A DNA stretch of 64,000 nucleotides from Pannonibacter tanglangensis. Its GTDB lineage: Bacteria; Pseudomonadota; Alphaproteobacteria; Rhizobiales; Stappiaceae. The translations under genes were made by a program, and so were the position numbers. This document shows, piece after piece, positions 59,205-64,000 of the stretch. The notes under the pieces are model-generated. The model was not told the origin of the DNA. It ran no database searches and was given only the letters and a program-made list of their open reading frames with translations. The stretch's first letter is position 1. Each line of letters starts with the position of its first letter. The stretch lies in assembly GCF_009915685.1 (NCBI RefSeq), contig NZ_JAABLP010000001.1; one strand, given 5' to 3'.

Positions 59205-61187
59205 ATGACAAAGCTGGTCCGCCGTCTCGCCATTGTCGTCGTGCTCGCCCTTGCGATCGCGGCCGTGGTGTATTCGCACCTGATCGTCTCGCACCAGTCG
59301 ACGGTCGAGCAAGCGAACCGCTATGACATCGCCTGGACGGGCTTCAACGGCCGCCTCGAGATCACGTCCCTGCGCGAGCGGGTGGCGCGCTATGCTGCCA
59401 CGGGCGACGCGGGCGTCGCCGACGAGGCGCGGCTCTATTTCCAGATCATCGTCGGGCGTCTCGGCACCTGGGGCTCGGGCCAGTTCGGACGGTTCATCGC
59501 CAGCAACCCCTTGCGGGAGGCGCGGTTCGAGGCGCTGGTGCGCGACCTGACGGCCCTCGAGCCGATGATCGAGCGCCTCGACGAGCCGGCGATCCAGGCT
59601 GACCTGATGCGTCGCCTCGTCGGCATTGCCACCGCCATGGACCGGATCGGGGGCGAGGCCTACAGCGCCAGCCTGACGGAAGCGGAGGACGTGCGCAGCG
59701 AGCTCAAGCAGAAGATCGAGGTGGAGACCTGGATCACCGGGGCGCTGCTGACACTCGGCGCGGTGCTGGTGATCTCGCTGCTGCTGCAGAACCGCCTGCT
59801 CAGCCGCGCGCATGCCCGCGCGGCGACAAGCGCGGCAAACCATGCCTTCCTGGCCCGCCATGATGCCCTGACCTCCCTGCCCAACCGCCTCGCCTTCCAG
59901 GACGCGTTCGCAACCGAGGTGCAGAAGTCCGCCGAGGGCAGCCTTGCGGTTCTGGCGATCGATCTGGACGGGTTCAAGGCCATCAACGACACGCTTGGCC
60001 ATTCGGCCGGCGATGCCTTGCTGGTGTCGGTCGGCGAACGCCTCAGCCGCTTTGCCGGCCTCTGGCAGGACGCCTCGGTCGCGCGCTTCGGCGGCGACGA
60101 GTTCGTGGTCGTGCTCCGCGTCCTGAACGGGGTGTCCGAGGCCTGCGAGAAGGCGGAAAACCTGCGCCGCGCCCTCGCCGAACCCTATCGCATCCCGGAC
60201 GGCACGGTGGTCATCCAGGCAACGATCGGCGTGGCGGTCGCCAGCAGTTCGGTGCCTGACCTGCAGCAGTTGCCCGACAATGCGGACCTGGCGCTGAGCC
60301 ATGCCAAGGCCCGGGCCAAGGGCTCGGTGCAGCTCTTCGACGTGGCCATGCGGGCCGACATCACGCGGCGCCGGCGGATCGAATCTGACCTCATCTCGGC
60401 CATTGCCCTCGGCGAGATCGCGCCGCATTACCAGCCGCAGGTCGACATGGCGAGCGGCCGCATCATCGGTGTGGAAGCCCTGGCGCGCTGGACCCATCCG
60501 ACGCTCGGGCGCATCGGTCCGGACGAGTTCGTGCCGATTGCCGAAAGCTCGGGCAAGGTGGTGGAACTGGGCCGCGCCGTGCTGGAGGCGGCCTGCGCCG
60601 AGGCGACGCTGATGCCGCCGGAGGTGAAGGTGTCGGTCAACCTGTCCGTCGCCCAGCTGGTCCGCGACGACCTCGTCGAGACCGTGCAGGACATCCTGGA
60701 GCGCTCCGGCCTGCCGCCGACCCGGCTGAAGCTGGAGGTCACGGAATCGATCGTCATGTCCGACACCGACCGCTGCATCGCCACGCTGCACCGGCTGAAG
60801 AAGCTTGGCGTCGCCATCGCGCTGGACGACTTCGGCACCGGCTACTCCGCGCTGTCCTACCTGCGCCTGTTCGCCTGGGACGAGCTGAAGGTGGACCGCA
60901 GCTTCGTGCGCTCCATCGGCAGCGATCCGCATTCGCTGTCGATCATCGAGGCCGTTGTCGGCCTTGCCCGCCAGCTCGGCATCAGCGTGACGGTGGAAGG
61001 CGTGGAAACCGAGGAGCAACGTCGCCTGCTCCAGCGCGTCGGATGCCAGATCGGTCAGGGCTACCTGTTCGGGGCAGCCATGCCGCTTGCCAGCCTGTCG
61101 CCCCGTCTGATCGGGACGCTCAGCACCGGTCGCAAGCCGCGGGGCACGCATCTGCGTCTCGTCGAGCCGTCCCAGCCTGCGGGCTGA
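59205..61187 (+). CDS. Membrane GGDEF-EAL c-di-GMP enzyme
   Basis: 660 residues. TM1 at about 8-27 and TM2 at about 178-198 enclose a helical periplasmic sensor. The GGDEF domain has RFGGDEF (296-300) and no RxxD inhibitory site. The EAL domain is complete: GVEALARW, KLEVTES, DDFGTGYSALSYLR, KVDRSFV and VEGVETEEQ. Phosphodiesterase activity is likely, with the GGDEF half either active or regulatory. Expected partner: the small exported protein just upstream. Confidence 0.93.
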   Translation: MTKLVRRLAIVVVLALAIAAVVYSHLIVSHQSTVEQANRYDIAWTGFNGRLEITSLRERVARYAATGDAGVADEARLYFQIIVGRLGTWGSGQFGRFIASNPLREARFEALVRDLTALEPMIERLDEPAIQADLMRRLVGIATAMDRIGGEAYSASLTEAEDVRSELKQKIEVETWITGALLTLGAVLVISLLLQNRLLSRAHARAATSAANHAFLARHDALTSLPNRLAFQDAFATEVQKSAEGSLAVLAIDLDGFKAINDTLGHSAGDALLVSVGERLSRFAGLWQDASVARFGGDEFVVVLRVLNGVSEACEKAENLRRALAEPYRIPDGTVVIQATIGVAVASSSVPDLQQLPDNADLALSHAKARAKGSVQLFDVAMRADITRRRRIESDLISAIALGEIAPHYQPQVDMASGRIIGVEALARWTHPTLGRIGPDEFVPIAESSGKVVELGRAVLEAACAEATLMPPEVKVSVNLSVAQLVRDDLVETVQDILERSGLPPTRLKLEVTESIVMSDTDRCIATLHRLKKLGVAIALDDFGTGYSALSYLRLFAWDELKVDRSFVRSIGSDPHSLSIIEAVVGLARQLGISVTVEGVETEEQRRLLQRVGCQIGQGYLFGAAMPLASLSPRLIGTLSTGRKPRGTHLRLVEPSQPAG

Positions 61188-61301
61188 AGGCGCACCCTCC
61201 CCGGCAACGGGCGATGGTTGCCTGCGAAACCGGTTTCCCGATCCCGCGCGGCAGGCTACGAAAGAGGCTCCGACAGTGCCTCGAATCCCAGGGACAGTGC
61301 C

Positions 61302-62972
61302 ATGGCCAGCGACATCGAGATTGCCCGCGCAGCGACACTCAAGCCGATGCCGGAGGTCGCAGCCCGGCTCGGCATCCCGGACGAGGCGCTGGAGCCCTAC
61401 GGCAAGACCAAGGCCAAGATCTCGGCGTCCTTCATCGCGACCCTGAAGGACCGCCCGCGCGGCAAGCTCGTGCTGGTGACGGCGATCAACCCGACCCCCG
61501 CCGGCGAAGGCAAGACGACGACGACCGTCGGCCTCGGCGACGGGCTCGCCCGCATCGGCAAGAAGGCGGCGATCTGCCTGCGCGAACCCTCGCTCGGGCC
61601 TTGCTTCGGCATGAAGGGCGGCGCGGCCGGTGGCGGCCATGCGCAGGTGGTGCCGATGGAGGACATCAACCTGCATTTCACCGGTGATTTCCACGCCATC
61701 ACCGCCGCGCACAATCTCCTCTGCGCCCTGCTCGACAATCACCTCTACTGGGGCAATGCGCTGCAGATCGACACCCGCCGCATTGCCCTGCGCCGGGCGC
61801 TGGACATGAACGACCGGGCGCTGCGCAATCTGGTCGTGGGCCTCGGCGGCCCGGCCAACGGCGTGCCGCGCGAGGCGGGCTTCGACATCACCGTCGCCTC
61901 GGAAGTGATGGCCATCCTCTGCCTGGCCCGCGACCTGAACGACCTGACCGAGCGGCTCGGGCGCATCGTCGTCGGCACGCGGCGCGACCGCTCGCCGGTC
62001 ACAGCAAGGGATCTTGGCGCCGACGGGGCCATGACCGTGCTGCTCAAGGAAGCCTTCCAGCCCAACCTGGTGCAGACGCTGGAGCACACCCCTGCCCTCG
62101 TGCATGGCGGGCCCTTCGCCAACATCGCCCATGGCTGCAACTCGCTGATTGCCACCGACACGGCGCTGCGGCTGGCCGACTATGTGGTGACGGAAGCGGG
62201 CTTCGGCGCGGATCTGGGCGCGGAGAAATTCTTCGACATCAAGTGCCGCAAGGGGGGGCTCGCTCCCTCGGCGGCCGTGCTGGTCGCCACCGTCAGGGCG
62301 CTGAAGATGAACGGCGGCATCGCCAAGGCGGACCTCGGCGCGGAGAACGTGGCAGCCGTCACCGCCGGCTGCGTCAACCTCGGCCGGCACATCGAGAACC
62401 TCAAGTCCTTCGGCGTGCCGGTGGTGGTGGCGCTCAACCATTTCACCAGCGACACGGCCGCCGAGATCGCCGCGGTGCAGGCCTTCTGCGCCGGCCTTGG
62501 CGTCGAGGCGATCCTCTCCACCCACTGGGCCGAAGGCTCGAAGGGCACGGAGGCGCTGGCGCGCAAGGTGGTGGAGCTGGTGGACGGCGGCAGCGCCCGC
62601 TTCGCCCCGCTCTACGAGGACGCCCTGCCGCTCGCCGACAAGATCGAGACCATCGCCCGGCGCATCTACCGGGCCGGCAGCGTGGTGTTCGACAAGGCCG
62701 CGCGCGAGCAGCTGGAGCGCTGGCAGGAGGCGGGCTACGGCCATCTGCCGGTCTGCATGGCCAAGACCCAGTATTCCTTCTCCGCCGATCCGAGCCTGCT
62801 GGGTGCGCCTGAAGGCCACGAGCTGCCGGTGCGCGAGGTGCGCCTGTCGGCCGGTGCCGGCTTCGTCGTCGCCATCTGCGGCGACATCATGACCATGCCC
62901 GGCCTGCCCAAGCAGCCCGCCGCCCTCAGCATCGGCCTCAATGCCGAGGGGCAGATCGAGGGGTTGTTCTGA
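61302..62972 (+). CDS. fhs: Formate-tetrahydrofolate ligase
   Basis: 556 residues from the ATG at 61302. ATP site NPTPAGEGKTTTTVGLGDGL, then LREPSLGPCFGMKGGAAGGG, HAITAAHNLLCALLDNHLYW, EAGFGADLGAEKFFDIKCR and GHLPVCMAKTQYSFSADPSL. It joins formate to tetrahydrofolate with ATP, giving 10-formyl-THF. Downstream lies a corrinoid protein start, so it probably belongs to a methyl-group oxidation or C1-transfer locus. Confidence 0.97.
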   Translation: MASDIEIARAATLKPMPEVAARLGIPDEALEPYGKTKAKISASFIATLKDRPRGKLVLVTAINPTPAGEGKTTTTVGLGDGLARIGKKAAICLREPSLGPCFGMKGGAAGGGHAQVVPMEDINLHFTGDFHAITAAHNLLCALLDNHLYWGNALQIDTRRIALRRALDMNDRALRNLVVGLGGPANGVPREAGFDITVASEVMAILCLARDLNDLTERLGRIVVGTRRDRSPVTARDLGADGAMTVLLKEAFQPNLVQTLEHTPALVHGGPFANIAHGCNSLIATDTALRLADYVVTEAGFGADLGAEKFFDIKCRKGGLAPSAAVLVATVRALKMNGGIAKADLGAENVAAVTAGCVNLGRHIENLKSFGVPVVVALNHFTSDTAAEIAAVQAFCAGLGVEAILSTHWAEGSKGTEALARKVVELVDGGSARFAPLYEDALPLADKIETIARRIYRAGSVVFDKAAREQLERWQEAGYGHLPVCMAKTQYSFSADPSLLGAPEGHELPVREVRLSAGAGFVVAICGDIMTMPGLPKQPAALSIGLNAEGQIEGLF

Positions 62973-63002
62973 GCGGGCAACCTCGCCGGGGCGGCGCGTG
63001 AC

Positions 63003-63046
63003 GAATATCCCGTAACGTGATATGGATATCCTGCCGGAGGATATCC
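63003..63046. promoter_or_regulatory. Repeated GGATATCC palindromes before vapB
   Basis: GAATATCC (63003-63010), GGATATCC (63024-63031) and GGATATCC (63039-63046); the last two are perfect palindromes 15 bp apart and the last overlaps the ribosome-site region of vapB. Typical layout for autoregulation by a VapB/VapBC complex. Confidence 0.6.
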
Positions 63047-63047
63047 C

Positions 63048-63293
63048 ATGCCGCTCTATGTCAAGGACGACGAGGTTCTCGAACTTGCCCGTGAACTGCA
63101 GGCCCTCATCGGGGCCAGCAGCAAGACGGAAGCCGTGCGCATGGCCCTGCGCAACGAGATCGACAGGCAACGGCACGTGCTGCCGGTCAACGAGCGGCTG
63201 GCCCGATCCCGCCAGCTCGCCGCAGAAATCGGCACGCCGGATCCGGACTTTGATTTCAAGGCCTTCCGCGCTGCCCTCTGGGATGAGGCGTGA
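63048..63293 (+). CDS. vapB: VapB-type antitoxin
   Basis: 81 residues of the Rv0623-like antitoxin family: the N-terminal DNA-binding ribbon-helix part MPLYVKDDEVLELARELQAL with SSKTEAVRMALRNEIDRQ, then the C-terminal toxin-binding tail PDPDFDFKAFRAALWDEA. Its TGA shares an A with the ATG of vapC (TGATG). Palindromic sites upstream fit autorepression. The antitoxin is intact although the toxin is frameshifted. Confidence 0.88.
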   Translation: MPLYVKDDEVLELARELQALIGASSKTEAVRMALRNEIDRQRHVLPVNERLARSRQLAAEIGTPDPDFDFKAFRAALWDEA

Positions 63294-63714
63294 TGTTCCT
63301 CGATGCCTCGGCGATTGTTGCCCTGCTGCTGCCTGAAACCGACGCGGGCGACCTGACGGCTCGCCTTGACGCGCAAGGGACCGGGTTTCAGTCTCGCCGC
63401 TGGTCCGCTTCGAGGCCATCGCCGGTCTGGCGCGGGCGCGCTGCCGTGACGGCTCGCCGGAGGCCCGGCGGCGCGCGCTGGCACAGGCCCGGGCGGCGGT
63501 CGACGCGTTGATCGAGGATCTCGCCTGCACCGACATCCCGATCACCGCAGAGGTCGGCGAGGCCGCACTCGAGGCCGCCGGCACCTATGGCAAGATGGTC
63601 GGTCATCCGGCGGCGCTGAACCTTGGCGACTGCTTTGCCTATGCCTGCGCGAGGTCACGGCGGCTCACGCTGCTCTACAAGGGCGCGGATTTCGCCCGCA
63701 CCGATCTCGGCTGA
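63293..63714 (+). pseudogene. vapC: VapC PIN-domain toxin, frameshifted
   Basis: The first 31 codons from the ATG at 63293 give MFLDASAIVALLLPETDAGD and onward (Asp4 of the PIN site). The frame then switches around 63383-63385: the next frame continues VSPLVRFEAIAGLARARC (catalytic Glu) and NLGDCFAYACA (second Asp) to the TGA at 63714. The span is 422 bp, one short of a multiple of three; restoring one base would give about 140 residues, the normal VapC length. A one-base deletion or an assembly/sequencing error explains it. Confidence 0.82.
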
Positions 63715-63832
63715 GCCCGGGCGACCGCCCGCCTGTCGCAGGCAGGGCGCGGCGTGTCGGATTGGGAACAGCGGCTGGCGGGCGGCGCACGCAGTGTGAT
63801 GGGACAGCTTTTCCAGCACTCACGGATGGCCC

Positions 63833-64000
63833 ATGTCGGACGACGATATCGATCTCAGTGCCCTTTCCGACGAGGATCTCGTCGCCCAGATGCACGACGA
63901 CCTCTACGACGGTCTCAAGGAAGAGATCGAGGAGGGTGTCCGCATCCTGCTGGATCGCGGCTGGACGCCTTATGAGGTGCTGACCAAGGCGCTGGTCGAG
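63833..64000 (+). CDS. Corrinoid (B12-binding) methyltransferase subunit, N-terminal fragment
   Basis: 56 codons before the window ends. The sequence starts MSDDDIDLSALSDEDLVAQ and runs through ARGW-like text (LLDRGWTPYEVLTKALVE), the typical N-terminal helical (cap) domain of small corrinoid proteins such as MtbC/MtgC that carry methyl groups from methylamines or glycine betaine. The ATG at 63833 is in an acidic frame consistent with that family. The B12-binding DxHxxG motif lies outside the window. Confidence 0.7.
   Translation, partial: MSDDDIDLSALSDEDLVAQMHDDLYDGLKEEIEEGVRILLDRGWTPYEVLTKALVE

Noticed and set aside
63375..63395. Programmed -1 frameshift in vapC
   Set aside because: The switch region (ACC GGG TTT) does not form a standard slippery heptamer in the reading frame and no pseudoknot is evident; a plain deletion or sequencing error is simpler.
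59172..63584. 1470-codon open frame on the minus strand opposite the GGDEF-EAL and fhs genes
   Set aside because: It crosses two well-supported genes and intergenic sequence on the other strand and has no recognisable domain; a GC-composition shadow.

Overview
The window is GC-rich, densely coded DNA from an alphaproteobacterium, most likely order Hyphomicrobiales (Rhizobiales) and something like the Stappia/Labrenzia/Pannonibacter group. The evidence is a DUF2865 protein, the rhizobial block gph / rpiA / DUF2059 / gor, a short-form phosphatidylserine decarboxylase next to pssA, a second-type GltX, class II DAHP synthase, and palindromic intergenic repeats of the kind common in this order. 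The taxon is inferred from gene families and order, not from a marker gene. No prophage, IS element, CRISPR array or replication origin was seen.

Layout. 1-5000: end of pcaB, a DUF559 protein, pobA (4-hydroxybenzoate hydroxylase) with phased promoter repeats, an AraC regulator, and an allantoinase-type deacetylase. 5000-11000: a PadR-controlled RND efflux operon with a clear terminator. 11000-18400: psd-pssA, a divergent Lrp / saccharopine-dehydrogenase-like pair, an SbtA-type transporter, and an ArsR-Atm1 metal-export operon with a perfect operator. 18500-25400: two intergenic sites of one palindromic repeat family (one of them a three-unit array), rarD, cimA, pip, a GFA protein, a second DUF559 protein and cysS. 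25600-32400: an L,D-transpeptidase, a SqrR/BigR-like thiol sensor, CreA, an odd MBL-fold protein divergent from a MarR regulator, and a DUF2865 protein. 32400-39800: gltX, nadE, a response regulator, a 300-bp nested inverted repeat, DAHP synthase, a VIT/CCC1 transporter and a gamma-glutamylcyclotransferase. 40000-43000: a CHASE4-like/GGDEF protein overlapping a Tat-exported flavin oxidase.

43000-48900 holds gor, DUF2059 and rpiA, a soluble MCP-PilZ chemoreceptor wedged beside gph, and a tRNA-Val. 49200-56200 is the most interesting region. A globin-coupled chemoreceptor is followed by a tightly packed operon: a TPR-glycosyltransferase, neuA, neuB, neuC and a TylF-type methyltransferase. This looks like a compact nonulosonic-acid (sialic-acid-like) synthesis and protein-glycosylation cassette, resembling the FlmG flagellin-glycosylation arrangement of Caulobacter relatives.

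56200-64000: fpr, a GlxA-type regulator, a small periplasmic oxidoreductase-fold protein paired with a GGDEF-EAL protein, fhs, an intact vapB with a frameshifted vapC, and the start of a corrinoid protein. Together fhs and the corrinoid protein suggest the edge of a methyl-transfer/C1 locus interrupted by the toxin-antitoxin pair.
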